A stretch of 64,000 nucleotides of DNA, from the NCBI GenBank assembly GCA_902729315.2, contig LR746281.1, positions 3,842,501 through 3,906,500 of the forward strand. The letters are read 5' to 3'. Below the pieces are notes generated by a model. That model did no database searches, was not told the origin of the DNA, and saw only the letters and a program-made list of their open reading frames with translations. Shown piece after piece: positions 34,708 through 47,951 of the stretch. Made by a program: the position numbers and the translations under genes. Every line of letters starts with the position of its first letter. Within the stretch, counting starts at the first letter, position 1. The DNA is from Spirodela intermedia. Its lineage: Eukaryota > Streptophyta > Magnoliopsida > Alismatales > Araceae.

Positions 34708-35471
34708 ATTGCCCTCGTTAGTGTGCCGCATAGCTCTCATTTTCTCAAAAGATCTTGGCCTATTTGCTAAGTCTCATCTCCACATACTCCACACATAAAT
34801 CATCATCTATGTGGTACCACCGAAAATAGGAGTTCATACTAGACTCCCAATCTATGAAGTCCTTGGGCTCACAGGAGATGTGAAAGACTATCACATCAGC
34901 GCGCACACTTTTTAGTATGCGGGCCCTGTGATCCTCACGTTGCCTGTCCTGATCATCCAATCAATCGGTCTTATGGTCACCACCAAAGTCATGGTGAGGA
35001 GGACTCGAGTAACACCCTTGATTGTAGTAATAATCCTAGTGGGCATCTTGGGTGCTCAGTGAAAGTCTAGAGTATGTTGGTAGTCACAGTAGGAATCATC
35101 GCGATCTCGTGACTGATGCTCTGCTCGTTGATCGAGCTCCTCTCGTCAGGAAGGGTCAGCTCTGTAACCCAAAAGGTCTCTCTTGTCATGTCCTTGGTCA
35201 CGTCCGTGGGGTCAATAGTCCTCGTAGTGGGGTCGGGGTGGTGGTGACGGCGAATGTGGGAGATCGTCCTTACGAGTAGGGTAGACCGGCTCACGGCAAT
35301 CATAAGTATCCTATGGCCAACTATCGCCCAATTGATTGTGGCCATCGTCATGACATGATGCGTCGCGGCGACAAAGATTCCCTCGACGATGATCGTAATC
35401 GAGCTACTAGTGATCATATGGATCACTATAGGGGCTCACGGGCTAGCAAGACTCACAATGCTCTTGATATG
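34708..35471 (-). pseudogene. second gypsy family: gag N-terminal part and leader
   Basis: The minus strand reads PKDFIDWESSMNSYFRWYHI and CVEYVEMRLSK (34760-34960), the start of the gag capsid region, and continues into the solo LTR. Upstream (35000-35471) is a low-complexity Arg/His/Asp-coding stretch, probably the gag N-terminal region. It ends at a plus-strand LTR. Confidence 0.65.
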
Positions 35472-37087
35472 TGATAAGTCTTCATTATCATGAGTTAATA
35501 ATTAGTAAATAATATAGTTTTAGCCTTAACTCATGATAAATAGACTTATATTTGTGTTAAAGAATGATTTTTGGTTTTCAATTGATTAACGTGAATTTTT
35601 GGGTAATTATGTGATTTTATATGATTTTTACAGTCTTACTTTTGAGATAAATGAAGAACAAGAAATAAAAATAAAAATATTGCAAAAATGGGGGGACCCG
35701 CCAGCCAGCCGTGCCCGCAAGTGGGTCGGAAGCGCAGTCGGGGAGTAACCCGCGAGCAGGGGCTCGAGTGGCTTGGCTTGGGGACCGACAGGGCACGTGT
35801 ACGCCACTCCCCTTCCACGTCACCGGTGGCCAGCCGGCTGTGGGGCAAGGAGTAGTCATACATGCGAGAGAAGGGACTTTGCTCAAAGCTAACATTACTA
35901 TATATTTGCCCGAAAAATCGGCGTACAACCGATGTGGGACTAAACGCTCCTCACACCTTCCTCAGAAGAGGCGGGCGACCGGCGCGGGTTCGAATCCTTC
36001 TAGAGTCAAAATTCATATATTTTTATTTGATTATCGTGACTTTCCTGCAAATCACCGGGGAAGGATTTAGCAACGAGAATCGCTGGACCATCGGCAAAAT
36101 CTCATCAACGCGATTCGCGGAGCATTGCTACTAAAATTGCTGAACGATTCGCGATAAAAGGATCGTGAATCCATCGAGTAAATCATCTCCGATTGATCGA
36201 TGAACAAGCCATCGTCAGGAAGAGGACGATCCGCCGGGAGACCAGTCGCCACCTCCTGAGAGCGTACCAGATGCGATGAAGAGCCTCCTCTTGCTGCGCG
36301 GACCTAAGGATGAAGCTCCCTAACACGCGCCCCACCTCCATCCGGCTCCTCTCCGTCGAGTGACAGTCGCCAGAGAGCCGCAAAGTCGCCGTTTTTCCGC
36401 TCCGCTGGGTGACAGCCGCCGGAGACGATTCGACGACCCACTTCATTGATCTCTAGACTTCGCGAGAAGATCTAGAGATTGCCCACGTCGTCTTTGTCCA
36501 AGGAGAGCCTTTGAGGCCGTGGACACTGCACGACGATCCTCCCGAACACTCAGGATTCCGGTGCATCGCCAACACATTGCCGTCACGACGCCAGAACTCT
36601 GTTTTCCTACTTTCAATTTAATTTACGCTTCATTTACTGATACTTTGTGTGATTTTAATTTACCAAACTATACTTTGTTAAATTACGATTCTTCTGGCTT
36701 TTACAGATCTTAATTTGATTAATTAAGTCGTCTGTAATCGCTTATGTAAGAATCGCCGGGCGGAACTCTGTTTTTGTCTGATTCGCGTTCGTCAGGCACT
36801 AACGTCATCCTGACGTCCGCACCCTTATTTCCTTTTTTTCGTGAATTTTAAATATATTTCCTTTTTATTTCCTAGTATAAAATTCGTAAGAAAATCGTAT
36901 TCATTGAGAAAAATTCTGAATAATTACCAGATATTATATTACATTCCTGTGATCGACCTGGAAAATTATCGCTATTTTTGGAATTTTTATTGAATTATAA
37001 TTGATATATTTATTTAGAAATACTTTTAAATATCTGAAAATTCGTATTTTCTAGTTTTATAAATTTCATATTTGCGTGATTTAAATT
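35472..37087 (+). repeat. Athila LTR lacking its 3' end
   Basis: TGATAAGTCTTCATTATC... to about 37087 (TTTGCGTGATTTAAA). The last 30 or so bases are missing. It is well preserved, with clean hairpins and a perfect antisense USE-TATA-T-run set (35684-35940). Confidence 0.82.
35684..35940 (-). ncRNA. candidate Pol III-type unit on the LTR antisense strand (copy 1)
   Basis: On the minus strand a USE box GTCCCACATCG (35930-35940) is followed after exactly 25 bp by TATATA (35899-35904). Then come about 190 GC-rich bases with no run of four T until TTTTT at 35684-35688. The predicted start is near 35876. USE-TATA spacing of about 25 bp is the Pol III (U6/U3-like) arrangement in plants, against about 35 bp for Pol II. 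Transcription is not shown. Confidence 0.35.
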
Positions 37088-37206
37088 TTATATTAGTCAA
37101 AATTTTACATTAACCAACTAAAAACTACTTTTCTTAATTTAACACGAATATAAGTCAATTATCATAGGTTAAGACTTAAAATAGATTATTAATTAATTAT
37201 TAACTT
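37088..37206 (-). repeat. decayed 5' end of an Athila LTR
   Basis: It resembles the first 120 bp of the LTR in minus orientation (CATTAACCAACTAAAAACTAC, then ATAAGTCAATTATCATAGG). It is joined tail-on to the plus LTR at 37087. Confidence 0.6.
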
Positions 37207-37470
37207 TTGTAGTACTTAGATATTATTGAGTAAAAAAATGATGTTGATGCATTCAGTTCTTTAGTAGTTACTTTTTCTAGTTCCACCATAAATGAAATGA
37301 TGTGGGTACATTCACTTCTTTAGTAGTTGTTCTTTTTAGTTCATACTCAAATGATTATGATTGCAACAACCAACTAGTAATTTTCATCTCAAGTAACCCA
37401 ACATTTCATGAATGAACGAAGGACATTAAGGTGGATTATCATTATATTTATAATAAAATCCTTAAAGGAC
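37207..37470. other. spacer with a short imperfect direct repeat
   Basis: TTCAGTTCTTTAGTAGTTAC (about 37254) and TTCACTTCTTTAGTAGTTGT (about 37310) repeat with about 58-bp spacing. No gene. Confidence 0.45.
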
Positions 37471-39190
37471 CGATAAGTCTACATTATCATGAGTTAATAA
37501 TTAATAAATAATATATTTTAAACCTTAATTCATAATAAATAGACTTATATTTGTGTTAAATTATTAAAAAATATTTTTGATTGATTAATGTATTTTTTAG
37601 CTAATTATATAATTTTTTGGAAATTTATACAATTTTCATAATCATATTTTTGAGATAAATAAAGAAAAAAAATAAAAAAAGGGGGGCACCTGCCGGCCAG
37701 CTGGGCCTACAAGTGGGTTGGAAGCGTAATCGAGGGGAGCCACGAGCAAGGGCTTGAGTGACTTTAGACCAATGAGGGTATATGTGCGTCACTCCCCTTC
37801 CACATCACTGATGGCCAACTAGGTGTGGGACAAGGAGTGGCCGTACATACATGAGAAAGTCACTCATTGTTTTTAAATGTGGTATTACTATATATTTGTC
37901 TCAACATTTAGCATATAACACATGTGGAACTAAACTAGTAGTCACACCTTCTCTAGAATGTTTTTAAATATTTTAATATAAAAAATATCTCTTATTTATA
38001 ATAACTAGATACCTTGATGATGTCACTATATAAGGGTATTTGAGTACTTCTTTCACTCTCTCATTTAGGCAGATGACTGATGTAGGTTCGAGTCCTACTA
38101 GAGCCAAAACTCATATTTTTATTTAATTAAATCGTGACTTTTATACAGATCACCAATGAAGGATTAAGCCATCAAAATCATTTAATCATCAACAAAAATC
38201 TCGCCAATATAATTTACAAAGTATTATTACTAAAATTACTAAATAATTTAAAATAAAAGGATCACGAATCTATCGAATAAATCATCTTTAATTGATCGAC
38301 AAATAGGCTATCATCAAGAAGAGGACGATTCACCAAGAGACAAGTTGCCACCTCTTTAGAGCATATTAGATGCAATGAAGAGCCTCCTCTTATTGTACGG
38401 ACGTGAGGATGAAACTCCCTAACATGTGCTCCATCTCTATCCAGCTCTTTTCTCTTGGTTGACAATTGTCGTAGAGCCACAAAGTCGTCATTTTTCTACT
38501 CTATTGAATGACTGCAGCAAGAGATGATTCGACAACCTATTTTATTGATCTCTAGACTTCAGAAGAAGATCAAAAGATTATCCATATCGTCCTTGTCCAA
38601 AGAGAGCCTTCAAAACTATAAACACTACAAGATAATCATCTTAAATCCTCAAAATTCCAGTACATCATTGATGCATATCATTGTGATATTAGAACTTTAC
38701 TTTTCCTACTTTCAACTTAATTTGCACTTCATTTAGAGATAATTTATGTGATTTAAATTTTCAAAACTATTCTACATTCAATTACGATTCTTATAACTTT
38801 TATAAATTTTAATTTGACCAAGTAATCACTTACAAAAGAATCATCAGGTGGAACTTTGTTTCTGTCTAATTTGCATTTGTCGGGTGTTGATATCATCTTT
38901 AAGTCCACCACCCTTATTTCCCTTTTTTGTGATTTTTAAATATTTTTTTATTTCTTAGTCTAAAATTCATAAAAAATTATATATTCTTTCAGAAAAAATC
39001 TAAAATATTACCAAATATTATATTACATCCTTGTGATCAACCTGAAATTTTTTGCCTATTTTTGAAACTTTTATTAAATTAGAATTAATTTACTTTTTTA
39101 GAAATACTTCTAAATATCTAAAAGTTAGAATTTTCTAGTTTTATAAATTTTAAATTTGTGTGATTTACTATACAACAACTAAGTCACTCA
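37471..39190 (+). repeat. 5' LTR of element C (long subfamily)
   Basis: 1720 bp, from CGATAAGTCTACATTATC (first T mutated to C) to AACTAAGTCACTCA, followed by a PBS. It contains the extra segment of about 110 bp near 37960-38060 that short LTRs lack. Heavily mutated. Confidence 0.82.
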
Positions 39191-39195
39191 AATTT

Positions 39196-39213
39196 TGGTA
39201 CTGTTGTTGGGGA
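39196..39213 (+). other. primer-binding site of element C
   Basis: TGGTACTGTTGTTGGGGA, a decayed tRNA-Asp PBS, five bases after the LTR end as in elements E and D. Confidence 0.7.
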
Positions 39214-39324
39214 TGTATTACATAATATTTGATATTTTCTACTTTTCACTTAGAGTATAGAAAAGAAATTATGAAGTCACTCTAATTTTGTTTTATTCTT
39301 GCAAAAAAATGAAAAAATAATAAC

Positions 39325-40890
39325 AAAGAGCATTGATGGTACTCTAGTTGTTGTTTTAAGAAGTAATCAATTTTAGAATTTATTAAAACCAAATCTCTGA
39401 AAATTAAAAATTTGATTATTTATAATGTATAGCAGATTTGGGTCGATCCACAGAGAAAACTTTATATTATGTAATCCACGAATATTTTCTATTAAGTGTT
39501 TTCACGAGGTTAAAAATAGAAAAAGAAATGAAAGAGTAATATTATGAGTCTATGAAAAATGATAGAGGTGAAAACACCTCCACCAGTAGCTAGTCTACTG
39601 GCAGAGCACTAAACTTGTTCAACATTCATAAAGAAAAAAAAATACAGAATGAAATACATGCGGAAATTAAAACACCCAATTTGAAGTTTGAGAGTGTGGA
39701 TGCTGTTGCAGCAGTGCTCGACTCCTCTTCTACCTATCACATAGTGAAGAAGTTCGCAACCAATGCTGTTGCTGCTGCTGCTATCAAGAGCATATTGTTG
39801 TCACTGTCACCACTACCACCATGCTCATCTCCTCCTTTGCCTATCATGCAAAATGAGAGTTTGCAGCCACTACCACTATTGCCACCAGTAGCTAGTCTAC
39901 CGGCGGAGCACTAAACTTGTTCAACATTCATAAAGAAAAAGAAATACAGAATGAAATACATGCGGAAATTAAAACACCCAATTTGAAGTTTGAGAGTGTG
40001 GATGCTGTTGCAGCAGTGCTCGACTCCTCTTCTACCTATCACATAGTGAAGAAGTTCGCAACCAATGCTGTTGCTGCTGCTGCTATCAAGAGCATATTGT
40101 TGTCACTGTCACCACTACCACCATGCTCATCTCCTCCTTTGCCTATCATGCAAAATGAGAGTTTGCAGCCACTACCACTATTGCCACCACTACTATTGTC
40201 ACTGTCATGAGTGCCGATACCACCATGCTCGTCTCATCCTTTGCCTGTCACATAAAATGGGAGTTCATAGCTACTTCTACTGTTGTCACTACTATTGCTG
40301 TCACTGTTGTGGGCGGCACCACCACCGTGCTCAGCCCCTTCTCTACTTGTCACACAAAATGGGACTCATCACCACTATCGATGATGCTGCTGCTGTCGTC
40401 ATCATGGTTATCGCTGTCGCGATTTTCCCTTCTTCCACTCGTCACCCTCCTCCATCTTGTCTCTACGAGTCAGCCCTAATTTCTCCGATTGTGCGTGCTT
40501 TCCCCTTCTCAGTCCTCTATCTCCCTTTAAATAACCCCATTAGAATGGGCTAGTATGGGGCCTTTTTGAGCCGACTATAATGGGTCCACTCATCAACTCA
40601 TTAAACACTAAAACAAATATAGAGAATCCATTTAAACTGCCCTTCTTCTAATTTCCCAACGTGTAAATATAAGTTTTTCATCTATTAGAATACCTAGCAT
40701 TCCATCAAAAAGAACTTTTGATTCAATAGAATATGCATGTTATAAAAGATATAAAATTTAATACTTTTGTATGTAACTGAAATAAATAATACAAATACAC
40801 AAAGAAAACATGTTTACATAAAATGTATGTTTTCATTAAGAAATTTAAACTATAATCATATAAACTATGTATATCTTATCATATAATATT
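39325..40890. other. foreign insert in the element C leader
   Basis: Leader sequence matching other copies stops near 39325 and resumes near 40893 (CAAAGCAAGGACTGGAGCAT). The insert has AT-rich ends, a GGGTCGATCCACAGAG box (about 39439), a 302-bp tandem repeat and a run of CACCAC/CTGTTG-type trinucleotides to 40480. I see no transposon ends or PBS and cannot name it. Confidence 0.6.
39581..40184 (+). repeat. 302-bp tandem duplication
   Basis: Copy 1 at 39581-39882 and copy 2 at 39883-40184, nearly identical. Each carries the same frame (MFNIHKEKEIQNEIHAEIKT, Ala-rich middle, LSLSPLPPCSSPPLP). Because 302 is not a multiple of 3, the second unit is in a different frame from the first. The coding look is probably incidental. 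Confidence 0.85.
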
Positions 40891-40970
40891 GAGGCTTTAT
40901 CAAGTAGCAAAGCAAGGACTGGAGCATACTAAAAGAGGATAATAGTTATTAAACTTTTTCCTCGAATTGA

Positions 40971-42350
40971 TTGATTTTTATGCATGGTAGAAGATCCTTA
41001 CATCCAAGGCTTAAAAATTTCTTCACTATTTTGTGCAAAACTAAAAATCTAAAAAGAAAATTAATTTTGATGGATCCTGAAAGAACTATAGGTCAAATTG
41101 AGAACAATCTTATGGCTACGAAAGATCATTATATTCCTAATTCATTTCAAAGAGTATCCAATATTAGAGTTTCATTAGCATCCACTATTAAATTCAAAAT
41201 AAATCTAAGAATTTTTTAAATGCTCTCAAATTTTAATCGATTGCCTTTAGAGGAACCTCATCATCATTTAGAAAAATTTCATATAGTCTATGATTTAGTT
41301 AATCTCTCTCAAGTTACACCAGAAATTATTAAGATAAATTTATTTCCTCATACACTTAAGGACAAAGCTAGTTATTGGCTATCCACATTATATAGTAACT
41401 AGTTAGAAAGAAATAAAATAAGCTTTTCTTTAAAAATTTTATCCATTAGGAAAAACTCAAAATATGAGAAAATATATATGAAGTTTTTCTCAAAGGCTAA
41501 GAGAAACTTTACATGAGATATGATAAAAATTCAAAGATTTATGTAGAACATGTCCTCCTCATGCTATACTTAAGTGGCAGTTCAATATAATTTTTTATGA
41601 TAGATTATTAGAACAACATAGAAATATGATGTGGAGAAGCTTTTATGGAGAAAATCCTTGATGAGAATTTAAGTGAAAATTCTAGAGATCAAACCTCTTT
41701 TAAGTTATATGACAAGGCTAAGAAGAGAGGAATTTATGAATTGCAATGTTAAAATGATTCTAATTTACAAAATGAGATTAATCAGATTAATCAAATATTA
41801 GAAAAACTTGATTTACTTATTGACACTATTAGAAAGCCTCTTAACCCTGAAATTTAACTCAAATAGTATTTGTCCTATGTATGGTGAAAATGATTATTCT
41901 GAATTTCAATACTATAATTTAGATCAATCATTTCACCCTATGCAAGAATAAGTGTAAGTAACCCATAGTTTTAATAGAAATAAGAGCGCTTTTCTAATTC
42001 TTAAAATCCTAATTAAAAGAATTTTTTTTGTGGAGAGACCCAAATAATATTTAAAATTTAAAAACACTTAGACCCATTTCAAACTCTGAATTAAATCTAA
42101 AATAAGTTAATAGATTTCAGAAAAATCAGCCCTCTCAAACCCAACCTAATGTTATGGAAATGATGCAGAAAATGAGTCAAATGATGAAGCAAACTATGAA
42201 TCAAATGATGTTACAACAGAAAAAAATTATAGAGGCTCTTGAGAATAAGAGAGAAGAGGGATAACTACTTACTCAGCCTCTACAAAATTTAAGGAACCAC
42301 TAGGCAATAGGATTCTAGCAAGGAGAGTCTAGTAAGATGAATCTAGAAAA
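40971..42350 (+). pseudogene. gag of element C
   Basis: Starts MHGRRSLHPRLKNF and MDPERTIGQIENNLMATKDH (40971-41219), continues LPLEEPHHHLEKFHIVYDLV (41220-41402), then in broken frames through CPMYGEN-type sequence (41875) and MEMMQKMSQMMKQ (42160) to ALENKREEG. It ends near 42350. Frames change at least four times. It is homologous to 52194-53681. Confidence 0.78.
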
Positions 42351-42379
42351 AAACCCATAAAATGAAAATAATAGAATAG

Positions 42380-43500
42380 TGAATGTATTAAGGAGTGAGA
42401 AGATTTTACCTGATCCTAATCCCCAAACATTAGATGAAAAGGAACATGTGGACAGTCCAAAACAAAATCAAATAGGAGGAAAAGAAGATTTTATAATTTC
42501 TACTAAGAAAACTCCAAAAGAGAGGACAACCATTCTATTTCTTAAAATTTAGAGTCTAGACAAAGAAAAAAAAGGAATATAATAAATAAATAAAGAAAAT
42601 TTTATAAGATGTGCAAATTAGTCTTCCTTTACTCACTACCACTAAACATATTATTGAATGTACTAGAGTTTTGAAAGAAATGTGTACACCAAACAGGGCA
42701 CTTAGAGTAGAAAAATTATCTATGTGTTCTAGTACTTTATTATTAAATCAATTAGCATTCAAATTGAGAGATACTAATGGCTTTTTAATTTCATGTGATA
42801 CTGGTGGATTTATATTTCAAAATACATTACTTGACACTAGTGGTATTATGAATTTATTACTTGTAAGTAATGTGATAAATTTAATATTTTTGATCTTAAA
42901 CCTTCTACTATTACCTTACAATTTGTTAATAGATCTATAAAACATCCTAAAGGTATTTTAGAAAATGTGATAGTGACAACTAAAGGGTGTCAATTTTTAA
43001 CTAATTTTGTAGTGTTGGAAATTGATTTTAATGGACAATTTTATGATGCACCAATCATCCTAGCGAGACCATTTTTATATACAGCAAAGATGAATATTGA
43101 TTTTTCCACAAGTATTGTAAAAATTTCATGTGTAGATCAATGAGTTGAAATTAAGATTTTTGAGATATTAGATGATCTTAAAAAATCCTAAGTATATGAT
43201 TGTCATATTATATATCTTTTAGATGATTTTAATGATCTAGATGTTATTGATGATTGTGTGCTAAAAGAATTAGAGGAAATAGAGAATATAAATTTGGGAG
43301 AAAAAAATAAGAAGATCATCCGAATTTAGAGTTGAAGCGTCTTCCATCTAGTTTAAAATATACATTTTTAGAGGAAAATAATTTATTTCTTATTATTATT
43401 GTAGCTGATTTGAGTGATGAATAGGAAGAAGAATTATTAAACGTACTTTGAAAAAATGAGAAGACCATTGGCTGAAAAATAGATGACCTTAGGGCATTGA
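42380..43500 (+). pseudogene. protease region of element C
   Basis: Matches the 385-codon frame of element A: a linker (LRSEKILPDPNPQTLDEKE), then 42611-42940 (ISLPLLTTTKHIIECTRVLK), then the active site, where the DTGA of element A reads DTSG (about 42836). It is followed by the acidic stretch LLDDFNDLDVIDDCVL at 43219-43260. Catalytically dead. Confidence 0.75.
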
Positions 43501-43559
43501 TATGAGTATACTACATGCATAATATATATCTAGAAGAGGGAGCTAGAATTAGCAACAAA

Positions 43560-44860
43560 CCAAAATGAGGATTAAATTCTAACATGATGTAAATTGTAAA
43601 AGAAGAAATTTGAAAATGGCTAGCTATTGATATTATTTATCCTATTTCAAATAGCAAATGGGTTAATCTTACACAAGTGGTGTGAAAAAAATCAGTGATC
43701 ACAGTTATAAATAACAAAAATGGGGATGAAATATAAATAAGATTAACTACTAAGTGGAGGGTTTGTATTGATTATAGAAAATTAAATTTAGTTACAACAA
43801 AATATTATTTTCCCCTACCATTTATTGATCAAATTCAAGAAACATTAGTTGAAAAAAACTTTGCTTCTTTTCTAGATGGATGCTCTGGTTATAACCCAAT
43901 TTATATAAATCTTTTAGATCAAGAAAAAATAACTTTCACTTGTCCATTTAGTACTTTTGATTTTAAATGTGTCCCTTTTAGGCTATATAATACTCTAGTC
44001 ACATTTCAAAGATGTATGCTGTCTATTTTTTCTGATTTGACTGAAAAATATATGGAAACTTTTATGGATGATTTTTATGTTTTTGGTGAATCACTTGACG
44101 AATACTTAAGAAATGTATAGAGAAAGAATCAGTTTTGAGTTGGGAAAAATCACATTTTATGGTTAGAGAAGTGGTTGTGTTGGGTCATATTGTGAGTGAA
44201 AGGGGTTTAGAGGTGGATAGAAAAAAAATTGATATCAGATCTCAAATAAAACCTTCAAATTCAGTAAAATAGATTAGAACTTTCTTGGGTCATGTAGGTT
44301 ATTATAAAAAAATTATTTTAAATTTTTCAAAAATTTCTAAACCTCTCACCATGTTATTATCTAAAGATGTGTCTATTAATTTTGATGAGATTATTTAGTC
44401 TTTTTCTGAAATAAAAAGATGACTTACTGAGGCACCTATTTACAAGCTCCTTATTGGTTTCTTTCCTTTGAAATAATGTGTGATGCATTGAATTATATAG
44501 TGGGAGCCATACTAGGATAAAGAAAAGAGTCAAAACCTATAGTAATTTTATATGCTAGCAAAACTATATCCAATACTCAATTAAATTATACGACTGAAAA
44601 GAGTTGTTAGTTGTAATATTTTCATTAGAAAGGCTTAGATCATATATTTTAGGAGCTAAAATTATTATTTATATTAATCATATAATATTAAAATATTTTT
44701 TAAATAAGAAAGATGTAAAGTCATGTTTACTAAGATAGATTTTATTCTTGTAGGAATTTAACTTAGAAATAAAAGATAAAAAATATTTTGAGAATGTTGT
44801 TGCTGACCATCTTTCTAGATTGAGTGATACAGGAATAAATGTAGCACCTTTATAAGATGC
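43560..44860 (+). pseudogene. RT and RNase H of element C
   Basis: RT is readable in pieces: VCIDYRKLN (43765), FLDGCSGYNPI (43875), FMDDF (44063-44077, catalytic pair kept), SWEKSHFMV (44140). RNase H follows (IMCDALNYIVGAILG near 44473; LNYTTEK near 44585). Stops and frameshifts throughout. Confidence 0.78.
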
Positions 44861-44879
44861 ATTTCTAGATAAACAATTG

Positions 44880-45962
44880 ATGGCAGCTCAACATCAACTA
44901 TCACTATGGTATGCACATATTGTCAATTTTCTGGTTTCAAGAAAAATTCTAGAATAGTGGGATAAGAACAGAAAAAATTATTTATTTTCTAAGGTTAAAA
45001 ATTATTTTGGCATTATCTTGATTTATATCACTTGGTCAATGATCAAATTTTAAGAAGATGTGTTCTTGAAGGAAAATATTATAGCATTTTTAACATATGT
45101 CATTCATCAAACTATGGAGGACATTTCTCTAGACAAAAAACAACTATAAGAAATTTTTAGTATGATTTTTATTGGCCAACAGTTATTAGAGATTCTATAG
45201 AATTTAGTAGAACATATGTTTCATGCCAATCTATAGGTAACAAGAGTAAACGAGATGAAATGCCCATGAGTAACATGTTAGTAATTGAAATTTTAGATAT
45301 ATGGGATATAAACTTCATGAGTCCCTCCTCATCAACTGAAAAATATGAATATATTTTCCTTGATGTTGACTATGTGTCTAAGTGGGTGGAAGCTATTTCT
45401 ATTATAACTAATGATCATAAAATCATGATGAAATTTGTGTAGAAAAATATTTTTTTAAGACTTAGATGTCCTTGAGTGATTATTAATGATGGAGGAACTA
45501 TTTTATAAATAAATATTTTAGAAAACTATTGAAAAAGAATGATGTACACCACAGAGTAGCCACTCTATATCATTCCCAAATAAATGGGCAAGCTGAAGTA
45601 GCAAATAGAGAAATTCAAAGAATTTAGAGAAATATAGTTAGATCAGATAGGAAAGATTGGCCCACAAAATTACAAGATACATTATGGGCCTATAGAATAG
45701 CATATAAAAATTCCATAGGTATGTCCTTATTTTGTCTCATTTCTGAAAAACCATGTCATCTTCCTATAAAAAAAGAGCATTAAACATTATGGGCTATAAA
45801 AAAATATGTCTAGATGAAAAATCAGCTAATGGACAGAATTTTTCAGCTACATGAACTATAGGAGTTCAGGAATGAAGCTTATGAAAATCATAGAATATAT
45901 AAAGAAAAAGCTAAAGCCTTTCATATAAATACATTAATAGAAAAAATTTAGATGTTGGACAA
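44880..45962 (+). pseudogene. integrase of element C
   Basis: Zinc-binding region at 45095-45230 (CHSSNYGGHFS, then TYVSCQSIG). The core begins at 45260 (MPMSNMLVIEILDIWDINFM), where the first catalytic Asp of element A (GIDFMG) is Asn. NDGGT at 45489 and QAEVANREI at 45591 are the later sites. The frame breaks at about 45442 and 45500. The C-terminal GPYVV stretch resumes at about 46727 beyond the LTR insertion. Confidence 0.8.
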
Positions 45963-45970
45963 AAGGTGTG

Positions 45971-46668
45971 TGATAAGTTTTCATTATCATAAGTTAATAA
46001 TTAGTAAATAATATAGTTTTAGCCTTAACTCATGATAAATAGACTTATATTTATGTTAAAGTGTGAAAAGTGGTTTTTAGTTGATTAACGTGAAATTTTG
46101 GGTAATTATGTGATTTTATATGATTTTTATAATCTTACTTTTGAGATAAATGAAGAACAAGAAATAAAAATAAAAATATTGCAAAATGGGGGGCCTTAAT
46201 TTGCAAGAAGTAAAAAATTTTAATTTACCAAAATATACTTTGTTCAATTACGATTCTTCCAACTTTTACAAATCTTAACTTGATTAATTAAATCATCTGT
46301 AATCACTTACGTAAGAATCACCGGGCGGAACTCTATTTCTACCCAATTTGTATTCGCTGGGTGTTGATGTCATCCTGATGTCCGCACCCTTATTTCCCTT
46401 TTTTGTGAATTTTAAATATATTTCCTTTTCATTTTTAGTATAAAATTCATAGAAAATCGTATTCATTGAAAACAATTCTAAATAATTACAAGATATTATA
46501 TTACATCCCTATAATCGACTTGAAAAATAACCACTATTTTTGGAATTTTTATTAAATTATAATTGATATATTTGTTCAGAAATACATCTAATATTTGAAA
46601 AGTCATATTTTCTAATTTTATAAATTTTAGATTTACGTGATTTAATATACAACGATTGAGTCACGTCA
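45971..46668 (+). repeat. internally deleted solo LTR with perfect target duplication
   Basis: 698 bp: LTR positions 1-220 (TGATAAGTTTTC...CAAAATGGGGG) fused to the last 470 bp (TTTTAATTTACCAAAATATAC...GATTGAGTCACGTCA). The GC-rich core is removed. It is flanked by GTGTG at 45966-45970 and GTGTG at 46669-46673. It sits between the integrase core and C-terminal region of element C. Confidence 0.9.
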
Positions 46669-47951
46669 GTGTGGTTATATGATTCTAGGATGAAATTATT
46701 CTCAGAAAAATTAAAATCAAAATGGACAGGGCCTTATGTGGTGGAAGAGATATATAATCATAAAGCTATAATGATTCAAGATCCTAAAAGTGATCATAAC
46801 TTTAAGGTAAATGGACAGTGACTTAAACATTAAATAGAACATGAACGTCTTGTAAAAAATGAAATTTCATTATTAAAAGAAATTCAAGAGTAAGATTAAT
46901 GTGTTTAGCTGGAGACATTAAACTTAGCGCTACATAAGAGTCAACCTATGATTTTTATTTCATTCTATTTTTTAAAGAATTTCACAATATTTGTTTCTAC
47001 ATTTGTTTTTTAGTTTTTTAAAAAAAAGTGCAAGAGAAGGATGTAAAATCAACTGAAAAATTAAAAGCAAGGTGGAGGTGATGTCTTTCTAAACTTTATC
47101 TTTTATGACAACAATTTTAGTGCTTAACTTTGCATATATGCATGTTTCATTTGAAAATTATAATTTTCTACATATTTTGTTCTGATTTTTCTATCATTGA
47201 GGACAATGTCATTTTTAAGTTGGGGGTGAAGTATTAAGTCATAATTTATATTGTACAATGATGTGACTTAGTTCTTGTATAGTAAATCATACAAATTTAA
47301 AATTTATAAAACTAAAAAATATAAATTTTTGGATATTTAAAAGTATTTCTAAATAAATATATCAATTATAATTCAATAAAACTTCCAAAAATAGTGATAA
47401 TTTTCCAGGTCAATCACAAGAATGTAATATAATATTAGGTAATTATTCAAAAATTTTATCAAAGAGTACTATTTTCTATAAATTTTATACTAGGAAATAA
47501 AAATGAAATATATTTAAAAATCATGAAAAAGGGAAATAAGGGTGCGGATGTCAGGATGACTTTAGCACCCAGTGAATGAGAATCAGGCAAAAATAGAGTT
47601 CTGCTCGATGATTCTTATGTAAGTAATTATAGATGATTTAATTGATCAAATTAAAGTCTGTAAAAGTTAGAAGAATTGTAATTGAATGAAGTATAACTTG
47701 GTAAATTAAATCACATAAATTATCACTAAATAAAGTAGAAATTAAGTTGAAAGTAGAAAAATAGCATTCCAACATTGCAGCAGTGATGCATCAGTAATAC
47801 ACCAGAGTCTTGAGCATTCAGAAGGATTGTCGTATAGTGTCTATAGCCTCAAAGTCTCTCCTTAGACAAGGATGACGTAGACAATTTCTACATCTCCTTG
47901 CTAAGTCTAGAGATCAATGAAATGGTTCGTTAAATTGTTTTCAATGACTAT

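Noticed and set aside
39615-40553. Repeated ORFs of 97-162 codons as a real Ala/Pro/His-rich protein gene
   Set aside because: They come from the 302-bp duplication and trinucleotide runs. The units are in different frames, with no promoter or start context.
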